The position numbers and the translations under genes were made by a program. The notes beneath the pieces were generated by a model. It saw only the letters and a list, made by a program, of their open reading frames with translations, was not told the origin of the DNA and searched no databases. A stretch of 53,641 nucleotides of DNA. It comes from PVC group bacterium. Its GTDB lineage: Bacteria > Verrucomicrobiota > Kiritimatiellia > UBA8416. Of the stretch, positions 17,501-25,857 are shown one piece after another (the stretch's first letter is position 1; each line of letters begins with the position of its first letter). The stretch spans positions 1 through 53,641 of the forward strand of contig PXBF01000163.1 in NCBI GenBank assembly GCA_003567005.1, in the 5' to 3' direction.

Positions 17501-17737
17501 TTTAACCAGCCCGAGGCGCGCGCAACGGTTTTGGAGGGGCAGCTTGCGGTTGCGGACCCTGCGATCTATCCCGAATTTGCCGGGACGATACATACGGTTG
17601 ATACGCGTCCGTTTTATCGCGATGGTTCGGTTTCGCCTGTGAATGACGGGAGTCATTGGAACAACAATGGCGAGACGTTTTTCCTGATTGGTGATGCGAT
17701 GGGGCGTGAGATGTTAACATTACTGTTGTCGGAGTAG
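14594..17737 (+). CDS. Secreted multidomain SASA-family carbohydrate acetylesterase with SVN/WN and Ig-like domains
   Basis: Exported protein of 1047 residues predicted to remove acetyl groups from carbohydrate. Domain order: signal peptide 1-24; IN-NF/WN domain about 28-225 (INVNFNSW...LGTFWNQF...HLSGLQIQ); group 1 bacterial Ig-like about 230-330; second SVN/WN domain about 343-555 (IFSVNLYAFGRQ...AGIQIAEADRARPP); fibronectin-like strand region 560-630; SbsA-like Ig 640-738; SASA esterase 745-1047. The catalytic motif GQSNMVGRG contains S755; WHQGWNDS and DGSHWNNNG (D1018, H1021) complete an SGNH-type triad, so it looks active. ATG 14594 follows a G-rich site. From the second SVN domain on it is a full-length relative of the esterase at 23379, and its N-terminal part matches the A proteins at 21300 and 26252, so it resembles an A-B fusion. 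Confidence 0.85.
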   Translation: MKIRESVYRAVVLLLFSGVCAVRAGDQPLINVNFNSWVPAHNPGPGIEDASALVGPAGGLGTFWNQFASHSSTNTIFDSAGEATTVTVSTDFTEGRYDGTGPSLRMLRSTLVDHGRGQDRMLTILGLEPGGSYHIWIVSHRHQSPTRERQKGTWTALNSTISATTQEVDGTDGALNGSSFVAGVNYVWFENVVADAEGQIRFRGKGADIAGGADDDYRNHLSGLQIQVAEPVELGPVDALASSVVAAQAEVEAGGIASTTVTVSLRDAQGFRIPGEEVQLSDASGVAQIDSPSVMMTDGLGEAVFTVRSEEPGTATFTATVLSANDLVLSQVAPIVFVESLLSDIFSVNLYAFGRQHAGDTWTQPAIRETVQLNSGEVAGAGAFATAGWQNILARVGETSISSRLGQSATFDLIRQRNAGPHYWTSTRNAATFEIPDAKMLDAKSNGTFDPGDGSLHSVFAVRDIPFAAYDFVIYFGISQAQSGNGRGTIRINGGAARRFTLLTTEPDGTLVEITDETTPGNYLVYRGYADSTLHIEIRGDGSNHLGPAGIQIAEADRARPPLEITGLTFDPALQQATLTWRSFPGDVYGVYWSDDLGEFAPFINPVVNAHPEEAVTTYGPFAVPVRNPERGMFRIGPADSDPPRLERVRGHDRTIHLTFSEPMMRDTAKDPSNYLIESEGGASVAISSIQFYPSRETVMLTTSEPLALDTVYTVTLHHLTDLAGYALEGDSVAMFRTWDDNPDGVRVFILSGQSNMVGRGSRENGHGGVAGAIGSLRYLAIHDTANYGHLLLDPEESATSAWRDRSDVQLWWNRAASGGAPNITQGDLGPATAPTTFGPEYGFGWVVGDHFDQPVLLIKSCWGGRSLFVDFRSPRAVVARGGDVGPYYYELLAHVRQALDDLDSAFPAFAGMGYQIAGFGWHQGWNDSLHTSPAAEYEANMADFIRDLRDELGQPDLPVVIGATGHGGFNQPEARATVLEGQLAVADPAIYPEFAGTIHTVDTRPFYRDGSVSPVNDGSHWNNNGETFFLIGDAMGREMLTLLLSE

Positions 17738-17940
17738 TTTTTTTGCGGGTGCCCTTTGCTGGCAACTCTGCCTGCCATAGCGAGCCTTACAAGATCCCAC
17801 AGGAGTGGTTATCCTTTGTCGCATGCAAGGTGGGGGTTGGCGTTAAATAGATCGACAAAAGCGGGGTATTTTGCCATGGATATTTTATTCAAGCAGATAG
17901 AGGGAACAGGGAAAACGGGATGTTCATACAGAAAGGAAGC

Positions 17941-18921
17941 ATGATGAAAAAGCGTATTATGGGTTTTGTTGGTTTGTTGGTTTGCATGGCGTCTTGGGTG
18001 ATTGCGGGGTCGTTTGATGCTACTTTGGTGCCGCAAGATGCGCGTTGGGTCGCACATATGGATTTTGCGGCGATGCGTGCTTCCACGATTGGTCAGCATC
18101 TGATGCAGCAAGATGTCAATGAGGATGTCAAGCAGCAGTGGGAGCAGGCGGAAGAGATGTTTGGGATGGATTTGCGCGAGGATTTGCATGCCGTGACGAT
18201 GTATGGTAGCGGCGTCGAACAGGATGATGTTGTGATCTGGTTTCGCGGTCGTTTGAATCCGGATGCGTTAACATCGCAGGTTGCCGAGCTGGATCAATAC
18301 GAAAGTACGACGTATCAGGGCTATACGATACACAGTTGGGTTGATGCATCCGCAGAGGAAGCCGTTCGTGTTTACGGTGTGATTTTGGATGAGACGCGTG
18401 CGGTGATCGGGCCCCGTGCGGAGCACATTCAGCAGGCACTTGCGGTTGCGGCGGGGGATCAACCGCGTGTGACAGATGGTGGTATTTCTGTTTCAACGCT
18501 GGCAGGTGCAGGTGTGCTCGTAGCGGCCACGGCAGACTTCCGAGATGTTGATTTATCCCAAAACCCGATGTTGGCACAAGCGAATGTCAGTGCACGCTAT
18601 TTTCGTATGGACATGCGCGAGCGGGATGGGACGTTAGGGGTACGTGTAGCCGTGCAGCAAGACTCTGAGCAAGAAGCCCAGCAAACGCAGGAAATGCTGA
18701 ATGGTCTCAAAATGTCCAATGTCCAAATACAGGAGTCTCAACTTGATAATTGGAAATTGGACTTGGATATTCAATTCTCAAGTTTCACGCCCGCATCAGC
18801 TTGGCCGCCCAAGTGCCCAAACGAATCGGACCGTGTCACCAAGTCAGTTGAAGCGTGGTTCAATCAATTGGCGTGGGCTGTTCTTTTTTGTACACAGCGT
18901 ACGCGTTCGCGTTCGCGGTAG
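17941..18921 (+). CDS. Secreted protein of unknown function with an altered C-terminus
   Basis: I do not recognise the family. It has a signal peptide (KKRIMGFVGLLVCMASWVIAGS), then a soluble region of about 250 residues starting FDATLVPQDARWVAHMDFAAMR, reminiscent of large exported planctomycete-type proteins but without a named domain. The start is ATG 17941 or 17944 after AAAGGAAGC. From about residue 258 the composition changes, and from codon 281 (18781-18816) the frame runs through a segment repeated in the non-coding region at 25822-25857. The reading frame then ends inside the 3' end of the convergent regulator gene, overlapping it by 58 bases. The last 50-75 residues are therefore probably not original, and the native stop may have been lost. 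Confidence 0.65.
   Translation: MMKKRIMGFVGLLVCMASWVIAGSFDATLVPQDARWVAHMDFAAMRASTIGQHLMQQDVNEDVKQQWEQAEEMFGMDLREDLHAVTMYGSGVEQDDVVIWFRGRLNPDALTSQVAELDQYESTTYQGYTIHSWVDASAEEAVRVYGVILDETRAVIGPRAEHIQQALAVAAGDQPRVTDGGISVSTLAGAGVLVAATADFRDVDLSQNPMLAQANVSARYFRMDMRERDGTLGVRVAVQQDSEQEAQQTQEMLNGLKMSNVQIQESQLDNWKLDLDIQFSSFTPASAWPPKCPNESDRVTKSVEAWFNQLAWAVLFCTQRTRSRSR
18781..18816. repeat. Copy 1 of a dispersed repeat, within the 3' end of the 17941 gene
   Basis: AGTTTC, four variable bases, then 26 bases from CCGCATCAGC to CCCAAGTGC that are identical to 25832-25857. It is the only other copy I found in the window. The match in coding and non-coding contexts suggests a mobile or extragenic repeat that entered this gene end. 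Confidence 0.65.
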
Positions 18922-20111
18922 CGTCGCGGGGTAATATTGAAAGCGCGTGTAAAGCGTAGATTAAAGTATTGGGCAGAATGAAAGCCTGCTATGGCGGCAA
19001 TATCGGCGACGGGTATTTCGGTCGAGGAGAGCAATTCGCAGGCTTTGAGCAGGCGTTGGTGTAGAAATTCTTCGTTTGTGGTGCGGCCAATGGATGCGAC
19101 CATGTGGCGGTCGAGGGTGCGGCGGGAAATGCCGCAGAAACGGGCGACATCGGTTGCGCCAATATTTTGCTCGTAATGGTCCCAGATATAGCGGAGGGCC
19201 CGTGCGGCGGCGAGGTCTTGTACAGCAACGATTTCCGTACTTCGTCGTGTGACGACTTCTCCTGGTGGTATGAGTAGAGGAGCGGTTGGCGCGGTGGGTG
19301 TACCGTTCATCATTTGTTGCAAGAGATGTGCGGCTTCTGCTCCTCTGTGTTCACATTGCAAGTCTACACTGGAAATGGAAACCGGGCTACATTCGCAGGC
19401 GAGAATATCATTACCTGCACCGAGGATGGCAACTTGTTCCGGTACTTCGAGTCCTGCCTCGAGGCACCAATGGCAGATCCTGACAGCTAATCGGTCATTG
19501 GTGCAAAAGATCGCCAGTGGGAGGGTGAGTTTGGCGAGGCGCTCCTTGAAAAAGGCCCCCTTTTGTTTGAGGTCAATCGGGTTGGCACTGAGCGAGGGAA
19601 TTCTGGTGCATGAGGCGCCTGCCTCGCGCATTCGATCGCGAAAGGCAAGCGTATTGGGTGCGGAGCGCGTGCGTCGGAAGCCACTGATGGCGGCATTGCG
19701 ATACCCGCGGGCGAGCAAGTATTCGGCAGCTTTACGTCCTACGGCATATTCATCTACCTGCACGCCGGGGATTTTTCCTGCGAGGAACCAGGAGTCGATA
19801 TAGACACTGTTCGGAGTAGCGGCGTGCAGTTTGCGTGCCTGCTCGCGGTCTGGTTCACCCAAATACGTAATCAGGCCATCAGGTTGGCGTCCACTGGGAA
19901 TGCGCAATTGCCAGTGTGAAAGATCCAACATTTCCCAGCCATGTTGGCGGCCCCATTCGATGGCACCCAGTATTGCGCGGGGCATCGGACGTTCTTTGGG
20001 GGACCCGGATAGGTTCATCGCGAATGCGACTAATGGTCGCCGACCACATTTTCGCACTCTCGATGGTTTCGTCATAACGAGGAACTCCGTGATTACGGGC
20101 ATACGGTTCAT
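18864..20111 (-). CDS. XylR-type regulator: LacI-like sugar-sensing domain plus AraC-type DNA-binding domain
   Basis: Transcription regulator of up to 415 residues. Residues about 30-290 form a periplasmic-binding-protein-like sensor (PDGLITYLGEPDREQARKL, VQVDEYAVGRKAAEYLLARGYRNAAISG, LPLAIFCTNDRLAVRI). Residues about 310-405 form an AraC-type double helix-turn-helix (ATDVARFCGISRRTLDRHM and PVADIAAIAGFHSAQYFNLRFTRAFNITPRRYRE). This is the arrangement of E. coli XylR, where sugar binding activates transcription. The start is ATG 20111, or ATG 20075, which has a better spaced GGAG. It is divergent from the secreted-protein gene at 20272, and the shared promoter element lies between them, so it is the obvious candidate regulator of the family at 20272, 21300 and 26252. 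The ligand is unknown. Confidence 0.9.
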   Translation of the reverse strand: MNRMPVITEFLVMTKPSRVRKCGRRPLVAFAMNLSGSPKERPMPRAILGAIEWGRQHGWEMLDLSHWQLRIPSGRQPDGLITYLGEPDREQARKLHAATPNSVYIDSWFLAGKIPGVQVDEYAVGRKAAEYLLARGYRNAAISGFRRTRSAPNTLAFRDRMREAGASCTRIPSLSANPIDLKQKGAFFKERLAKLTLPLAIFCTNDRLAVRICHWCLEAGLEVPEQVAILGAGNDILACECSPVSISSVDLQCEHRGAEAAHLLQQMMNGTPTAPTAPLLIPPGEVVTRRSTEIVAVQDLAAARALRYIWDHYEQNIGATDVARFCGISRRTLDRHMVASIGRTTNEEFLHQRLLKACELLSSTEIPVADIAAIAGFHSAQYFNLRFTRAFNITPRRYRERERVRCVQKRTAHAN

Positions 20112-20153
20112 CCTGCTTTTGCATAGCTAGGCTGGCTATATGCTATCCATACT

Positions 20154-20205
20154 GTCCAGATAATATAATAGTGGTTTCCAAAAAATGCAATTGCTCTTTT
20201 TGAAT
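20154..20205 (+). promoter_or_regulatory. Shared TATAAT promoter element, copy 0
   Basis: TGTCCAGATAATATAAT begins at 20154 with TATAAT at 20164-20169, followed by a TTTCYAAA-like block and a CTTTTTG block that align with the leaders at 21134 and 26085 but are more diverged. No good -35 hexamer is present in any copy, which fits an activator-dependent promoter. It lies between the divergent regulator and the 20272 gene. Confidence 0.6.
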
Positions 20206-20271
20206 CGTGTATGGGATTTTAGATGAGTATTTGTGGTCTTATATAATTAGATAACCTACGGAGTGTGCAGC

Positions 20272-21078
20272 GTGCTTAGAGCTAGATTGATAGTGCTTTT
20301 GACGATGATGTGTGTTGCATGCGGGCTTTTACAAGCCGAGCCGGCGACACTGTTTAGCGTAAACCTATGGTCCCCGGGTCGCAATGAGGCCGACGAGTGG
20401 CAGCAAGAGTCTTGGCGGGATACGGTACGCATGGCTGGTAAGACCGCCGGTTATTGGGAAACTGACTTCTGGCAGGACCTTAATGTAAGCGTGATAGGAG
20501 AGGGTTCATCGGCTTCGATCACCAATACGGCAGGAGGTTCGGCCACCTTTACGATTATTACCAAGCGCAACCAGAGTCCGTACAACTGGACTACACTGCG
20601 AGATGGCACGACGGCGACGGATCCCTACGATGATCCTGCATACATGGCAGATGGAACGGCTACCTTGCTGGATGCGAAACTGGTAGGGACCGAGGTTAGT
20701 ACAGGCTCGAATGTTGACACGAACTTCAATTCGTATGTCGAGATCAGCGGCTTGGAGATGGAGCAATATCATGTGGTGGTATACTTATCCATGAATCAGG
20801 CGCAGTTCGGAGGCGGAGGCAATGCGGGGCGTGGGTATATCAACTTCAATGAGACAGGCCTCACGGAGTGGTCTATCCCTTCTGGCCCTCCACCGACGAA
20901 TTTAACGCAGATTGTTGAAGATGGGGGCGCTGGCAACTTTATTCTTTACGAGGATGTATCTGGCCCGTCTTTCAGGGTGCGAACCTATGGGCATGGTTTC
21001 AATCATGGGGGCATTGCAGGATTCCAGATACAAGAGGTGGTGTTGCCTCCCCGTGCAACGATGCTTTATTTATATTGA
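20272..21078 (+). CDS. Small secreted SVN/WN-domain protein
   Basis: Exported protein of 268 residues consisting of a signal peptide (about 1-23) and one copy of the domain shared with four neighbours: LFSVNLWSPGRNEADEWQ at the start, YWETDFWQDL in the middle, and GFNHGGIAGFQIQEVVLPP at the end. No catalytic motif is seen, so a carbohydrate-binding or structural role is inferred. The start is GTG 20272, eight bases after CGGAG; an in-frame GTG at 20263 overlaps that site and is less likely. It is the first gene to the right of the divergent regulator and carries copy 0 of the promoter element. It ends with a hydrophobic tail TMLYLY, similar to the tails of the proteins at 21300 and 26252. Confidence 0.78.
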   Translation: MLRARLIVLLTMMCVACGLLQAEPATLFSVNLWSPGRNEADEWQQESWRDTVRMAGKTAGYWETDFWQDLNVSVIGEGSSASITNTAGGSATFTIITKRNQSPYNWTTLRDGTTATDPYDDPAYMADGTATLLDAKLVGTEVSTGSNVDTNFNSYVEISGLEMEQYHVVVYLSMNQAQFGGGGNAGRGYINFNETGLTEWSIPSGPPPTNLTQIVEDGGAGNFILYEDVSGPSFRVRTYGHGFNHGGIAGFQIQEVVLPPRATMLYLY

Positions 21079-21133
21079 AGCGTGGTCGCGGTTAGCAGTG
21101 GCACTTGGGTGGGCTAGACAATGTTCGCATAGA

Positions 21134-21299
21134 TGTCTAGATAGTATAATTATGATTTCTAAATATTGTAATCGTTCTTTTGGTATTGAGCGTGTCAGAC
21201 TACGCAGTACTTTCAGTTTGCGCGTTGTTTTTTGCAGTCAGGCGATAGGGCGTCTGATCTGGTGAGATGGGGGATATGCATCAAGGAGAAGGAGTCGAT
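21134..21299 (+). promoter_or_regulatory. Shared promoter and leader, copy 1
   Basis: TATAAT at 21145-21150 is preceded by TGTCTAGATAG and followed by GATTTCTAAA, ATTGTAATCGTTCTTTTGG and a leader of about 145 bases up to the ATG. It is nearly identical to 26085-26251. GATT and AATC flank a 12-base centre and could be an operator. A hairpin, TCAGGCG at 21238-21244 with CGTCTGA at 21251-21257, is kept in the other copy. The ribosome-binding site AAGGAG ends the leader. Confidence 0.7.
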
Positions 21300-23123
21300 A
21301 TGAGTACTCGGAATTCTGTGTTACGAGCCAGCCTTGTGTTGGGTGTGGTTTTGCTATGGGTGGGCGTGGCCTGTGCAGAGCAATTGATTAATATCAATTT
21401 TCTCAAAACATTTCCGGATCCGCCTGAAGATCCCGAGCCGGAGAGTGAGCTTGTTGGTCCAGCAGGTGGTCTTGGGACGACTTGGAATCAATTTGCGGCA
21501 CAATCATCTACGAATACAATTTTCGATTCCACAGGTGAGCCCACAACGGTAGAATTAACGAGCACGTTTCCCAGAGCGCGCAGCGATGGGACGGGGGCTT
21601 CGTTGCGGATGCTTCGCTCGACGATGCTCGATGATGCGAGAGGGGCAAATCGTTCGATTACGATCACGGGTTTGGAACCCGAGGAACGCTACCACATCTG
21701 GCTGGTTAGTCACCGACATCAGAATCCCGTGATGGAGCGCCAGTACGGCACTTGGACAGCCGACAATGATACGACATCGCCTAGTGTCCAAACGGTTGAT
21801 GGTAGAGACGGTTCGTTGACGGGCTCGGAGTTTGTCGAGGGTGTCAACTATGCCCTTTTTGAAAATGTTCTTGCTGATGAGAATGGGCACATTGTTTTTC
21901 ATGGTCAAGGGAACATTGTCGACGATGGGGATAATAACACCAACCATCGTATGCATTTAAACGGGCTTCAGATCCAAGAGAGCGGCGAACTCCTTGCGGG
22001 TCCCGTGGATGCGGATGTTTCAACGGTTGAGGTAAGTCTTTCCGAGGTAATTGCTAATGGTAATGCTTCGGCGACCGTTACGGTGACTTTGCGCGACGCG
22101 GAGGGGATCCCGGCAGCGGGCCGAGAAGTCATTCTGACGAATACGGCTGGTCCACAACAAGCTCTTATCGATCCGAGCACGGCCCAAATCACGAGTTCTT
22201 CTGGTGAGGCCACGTTCTCCGTCAGTTCCACCACGGTGGGGACGGAAGTGTTTACAGCGACGAAGGTAAACGCAGAAAACATCGTGATTACCCAGACTGC
22301 CAGCGTGACGTTTATTGAGGCGCGCAGGCTTTTCAGCGTGAACTTATTCGGCTACGGGCGGCAGAATGCCGGTGATCTTTGGTTGGAAGAAGAGGTGCGG
22401 TCGACAGTTCGGATAGACGGTGTTAAAGAGGCTGGCATCTGGAGCACAACGGCTTGGAACGACCTCGGGCCGTCAAGTTTTCCCTCGCACGGAACAGCAG
22501 GTAACGAGTGGTCGCCAAACCCGATTGTGCATACGATTACGGCAGAAGACGGAGTCACAACAGCTACGTTGACGACCATGAGAAGTCGCTCCCCGGGCGC
22601 TATCTACCTATGGTTGGATGCGCGGAATCCCGCTACATGGGACGACGGCAATGCATCACTGATGGACGGATTCATCATTGGCACGTTTGATCTTCGCGCG
22701 TCGCCTGAAAATCCGCAAGATAGGCGGGTGAAATTCGAGATTTCGGACATTCCTTTTGCGCATTATGAAATCATATTCTATTTTGGTCATAGTCAGGGGC
22801 AATGGAGCTTTGATGCACCGGGCGGAACGGCCAATTTGCGCTACAACGAACAGATCGATAGCGATCCCGAGGGGTTGACTGGCGGTATGCAGTTCCGGAT
22901 TTCGCATCATCCGACGGACACAGCAAATGCAGAGCCGAGTGGTCATCTTCGCGAGATAGTCGAAGAGGGAGACACGGGCAATTACATCGTGCTGACGGAC
23001 TTGAGTGGCCCCGTATTTCGCGGGGAAATTTGGGGACAGAGTATGGTTCATGCCGGACCAAGCGGCTTCCAGATTCAGGAGGTGGTGATGCCACCGAGTG
23101 GCACGATGATCACGATTCGTTAA
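21300..23123 (+). CDS. Secreted protein A1: two SVN/WN domains flanking a bacterial Ig-like domain
   Basis: Exported protein of 607 residues. Signal peptide 1-26; IN-NF/WN domain about 27-225 (ININFLK...LGTTWNQFAAQSS...HLNGLQIQESG); group 1 Ig-like domain about 230-335 (ATVTVTLRDAEGIPAAGREVILTNTAG); SVN/WN domain about 343-600 (LFSVNLFGYGRQNAGD...SGFQIQEVVMPP). No enzyme motif is visible. The ATG at 21300 follows AAGGAGTCGAT; the frame is open further up to 21267. It is the A member of a tandem A-B unit, followed by a terminator and the esterase B1. Its N-terminal domain is closer to that of the 14594 protein, while its C-terminal domain is closer to A2, a sign of domain exchange. A glycan-binding role is inferred. 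Confidence 0.82.
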   Translation: MSTRNSVLRASLVLGVVLLWVGVACAEQLININFLKTFPDPPEDPEPESELVGPAGGLGTTWNQFAAQSSTNTIFDSTGEPTTVELTSTFPRARSDGTGASLRMLRSTMLDDARGANRSITITGLEPEERYHIWLVSHRHQNPVMERQYGTWTADNDTTSPSVQTVDGRDGSLTGSEFVEGVNYALFENVLADENGHIVFHGQGNIVDDGDNNTNHRMHLNGLQIQESGELLAGPVDADVSTVEVSLSEVIANGNASATVTVTLRDAEGIPAAGREVILTNTAGPQQALIDPSTAQITSSSGEATFSVSSTTVGTEVFTATKVNAENIVITQTASVTFIEARRLFSVNLFGYGRQNAGDLWLEEEVRSTVRIDGVKEAGIWSTTAWNDLGPSSFPSHGTAGNEWSPNPIVHTITAEDGVTTATLTTMRSRSPGAIYLWLDARNPATWDDGNASLMDGFIIGTFDLRASPENPQDRRVKFEISDIPFAHYEIIFYFGHSQGQWSFDAPGGTANLRYNEQIDSDPEGLTGGMQFRISHHPTDTANAEPSGHLREIVEEGDTGNYIVLTDLSGPVFRGEIWGQSMVHAGPSGFQIQEVVMPPSGTMITIR

Positions 23124-23137
23124 TCGTTTGGATGTTA

Positions 23138-23180
23138 CGGGGTCGGGATTTTTATGTACATCCCGGCCCCGTTTTTTTTT
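23138..23180 (+). terminator. Rho-independent terminator after A1
   Basis: CGGGGTCGGGAT (23138-23149) pairs with ATCCCGGCCCCG (23160-23171) with one G-U pair and a 10-base loop, followed by nine T. The left arm is also where the deletion that removed the second esterase copy begins in the duplicate unit. Confidence 0.9.
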
Positions 23181-23378
23181 ATTGCGGGCGACGTTTCTGC
23201 TATGTTGCTGTCTGCTGATCCGTTGCTTCCATTGTCTGCGTTTTCTTTTTGCGCTTTTTTTGCGAGTGCCATCGCACGATCCTTACAAGATGCAGTATTT
23301 ACATCATGCATCACTTTATTGCACGCGATCAGGCAGTGGTTTGAAAATCTCGTTCCCTTCCATCCAGAAAGGATATGA

Positions 23379-25586
23379 ATGAAAACATGTATTTCCACAT
23401 CAAGAATCAAGGTTTTGCTATTCAGCGTTTTGTTTTGTGCGGTTACGGGTGATGCCATGGCGTCTTCGGAACGCGATATTTTCAGCGTGAATTTCATTGC
23501 GTATGGTCGCCAGCATGAAGGGGACTTATGGATGGATGAGTCGATACGCCAAACCGTCAAGCTCACGTCGGGAGATGTTGCTGGTGCGGAGGGCTTTGCT
23601 ACGGACGGGTGGCAGAATGTACCCGTTGCGCGCGAAAGCAGTGCCCTTAGGTCGACGCAGGGATCGGGTGCCAACTTGCAGATCTTGCGTTATCGCAATG
23701 GCAGTTCTTTTTACTCGGGGCGTGCGCGCAATCCCGAGACTTTCGAGGTTCCGAATGCGACCTTATTGGATGCCAAAATGCGCGGAACCTATGATCCGGG
23801 CGATGGTTCGCTGCATACTGTTTTCGCGATAACAGAGATTCCTTTCGCGGCTTATGACTTGGTTGTGTATCTGAGTGCTTCAGAAGCCCTGCGCGGCAAT
23901 GGTCGCGGGACGTTGCGGATCAATGAGGGACATGAGCGTGCCTTCACGTTGCCGGCAAATGAGCCGGATGGAACGATGGAAGAGATCACTGACAGTGTCA
24001 CGCCTGGCAACTACATGGTCGTGCGTGGCTTATCCGGCGCTACGTTGCATCTGGATATGCGTGGAGATGGTTTTAATCATCTAGGCGTTGCCGGCTTTCA
24101 AATTATGGAGGCGGATCGGGCGCGTCCCCCGCTTGAAATCACGGACATGCGTTATGACCCATCCACGCAACAAGCCATGTTGACCTGGCGGTCTTTTCCC
24201 GGTGATCAATATGGTATTTATTGGGTGGATGAAGATGAGGGGTTACCGGTATTCATCGATCCGATGGTAGCTGCGCATCCTGAAGCGAAGGTAACGACGT
24301 ATGGCCCCTTTGATAGTCCGGTACGGCATCCAGACCGCGACACCTTCCGTGTTGGGCAACCCGACCCGTATCGTCCGGTGATCGAGCGTGTGTGGGGCAA
24401 TAACCGCAAGGTGAGTCTGGCCTTTTCGAAACCGATGGCTCGGGAGGCTGCCTTGGATCCATCGAATTATATGGTTACGAAGCAAGGTGGTGATCAGGTT
24501 GCGATCGATTCCGTGCGTTTTTATCCCGGTCGCGATACGGTATTGTTGACGACGGATGCAGCGCTTGCGCTCAATGCTACTTATACGGTTGCGGTGCACA
24601 ATCTGGTGGACTTGGCAGGCTATGCGCTAGAGGGGGACAGGGTTTTGTCGTTCCGCACTTGGGACGACAATCCCGACGGGGTGCAAGTCTTTATTCTTTC
24701 GGGGCAGTCGAATATGGTTGGTCGTGGTTCGCGTGAAAACGGACATGGGGGTGTTGCGGGTGGTATTGGCAGTCTGCGATACATGGCGGTTACCGATCCG
24801 GAACGTTTCGGCCGTTTGCTGGTTGATCCTGATGATCCGGAGAATAGTCCCTGGCTGGATCGCGAGGATGTACGTATGTGGTGGAGCCGGGCCGATATTG
24901 GCGCGAACCCCAATCCACTCAAGGGCTATATTGGTCCTGACACTACACCGACAACGTTTGGTCCCGAGTATGGTTTTGGCTGGGCTGTGGGCGATCATTT
25001 TGAACAACCCGTTCTGCTCGTCAAGAGTTGTTGGGGAGGCAAGAGCTTGTTCCGGGATTTTCGTTCGCCTCGCGCGGTAGCATCGCGTGGTGGCGAAGTG
25101 GGGCCGTATTATATGGAATTGATTGCCCAGGTTCGGTATGTGCTCGACAACCTGGAGACGGCGTTTCCGGCATTTGCCGGGATGGGATACCAGATTGCCG
25201 GTTTTGGTTGGCATCAAGGCTGGAATGACAGTTTGAACGAGCCACATGCAGCCGAGTATGAGGCCAACATGGTCGATTTCATACGGGACATACGCGATGC
25301 GTTTGGTCAACCGGATCTGCCGATTTCCATTGGGGCCACAGGTCACGGGGGGTTCGATCAAACTCCGAATCGTGCCACCGTATTAGCGGCACAGCTTGCG
25401 GTGGCAGATCCGCAGCGGCATCCTGCTTTTGCGGGCACTGTATTTACGGCTGACACGCGGCCCTTCTGGCGCGAGGTCTCGGTTTCGCCGCGGGATGACG
25501 GCAGCCATTGGAATCATAATGGCGAGTCATTCTTCCTGATTGGTTATTCTATGGGTCGGGGGATGGTGCAGATGCTCGAGCGGTGA
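23379..25586 (+). CDS. Secreted SASA-family carbohydrate acetylesterase B1
   Basis: Exported esterase of 735 residues. Signal peptide about 1-28; SVN/WN domain about 30-245 (IFSVNFIAYGRQHEGDLW...GVAGFQIMEADRARPP); fibronectin-like region 250-320; SbsA-like Ig domain 325-425; SASA/SGNH esterase 430-735. Catalytic residues are intact: S444 in GQSNMVGRG, and D707 and H710 in DDGSHWNHNG; WHQGWNDS is also present. ATG 23379 follows AAAGGATATGA. It corresponds to the C-terminal 700 residues of the 14594 protein. It follows A1 across a terminator, so it may have its own promoter, which I could not identify. The substrate is not deducible; acetylated polysaccharide is the family expectation. Confidence 0.87.
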   Translation: MKTCISTSRIKVLLFSVLFCAVTGDAMASSERDIFSVNFIAYGRQHEGDLWMDESIRQTVKLTSGDVAGAEGFATDGWQNVPVARESSALRSTQGSGANLQILRYRNGSSFYSGRARNPETFEVPNATLLDAKMRGTYDPGDGSLHTVFAITEIPFAAYDLVVYLSASEALRGNGRGTLRINEGHERAFTLPANEPDGTMEEITDSVTPGNYMVVRGLSGATLHLDMRGDGFNHLGVAGFQIMEADRARPPLEITDMRYDPSTQQAMLTWRSFPGDQYGIYWVDEDEGLPVFIDPMVAAHPEAKVTTYGPFDSPVRHPDRDTFRVGQPDPYRPVIERVWGNNRKVSLAFSKPMAREAALDPSNYMVTKQGGDQVAIDSVRFYPGRDTVLLTTDAALALNATYTVAVHNLVDLAGYALEGDRVLSFRTWDDNPDGVQVFILSGQSNMVGRGSRENGHGGVAGGIGSLRYMAVTDPERFGRLLVDPDDPENSPWLDREDVRMWWSRADIGANPNPLKGYIGPDTTPTTFGPEYGFGWAVGDHFEQPVLLVKSCWGGKSLFRDFRSPRAVASRGGEVGPYYMELIAQVRYVLDNLETAFPAFAGMGYQIAGFGWHQGWNDSLNEPHAAEYEANMVDFIRDIRDAFGQPDLPISIGATGHGGFDQTPNRATVLAAQLAVADPQRHPAFAGTVFTADTRPFWREVSVSPRDDGSHWNHNGESFFLIGYSMGRGMVQMLER

Positions 25587-25793
25587 GGCGGCGGGGTTTG
25601 AGCTAAAGGCCGGGGCTAGTCTGTAACTTTATTGTTTTTGGTAGATACTATGCAGGGCGAACCAGCCATGTCCTACGAAGCCTTGGGCAAAGTAGGATCC
25701 CCGGTGAGCCGTGACCGTAGAGGGGGGCATGCTCAGCGCATGGAAAGACCTGCGCCTGACCATGAAAAAAGATGCGCTAGCTGCGGACACCGG

Positions 25794-25805
25794 CTCGCCG
25801 GGGAC
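25794..25805. repeat. GC-rich palindrome in an extragenic repeat-like segment
   Basis: CCGGCTCGCCGG is a 5-base-pair inverted repeat around TC, inside a stretch whose base use differs from the surrounding T-rich spacer. From memory, similar GC-rich extragenic repeats are common in PVC genomes; this is not checked. Confidence 0.4.
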
Positions 25806-25821
25806 GCCTCGCCCTGCCAAA

Positions 25822-25857
25822 AGTTTCTTCTCCGCATCAGCTTGGCCGCCCAAGTGC
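25822..25857. repeat. Copy 2 of the dispersed repeat
   Basis: AGTTTC at 25822, then the 26-base block at 25832-25857 identical to 18791-18816. This copy lies in non-coding DNA at the edge of the segment that is absent from the duplicated spacer. Confidence 0.65.
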
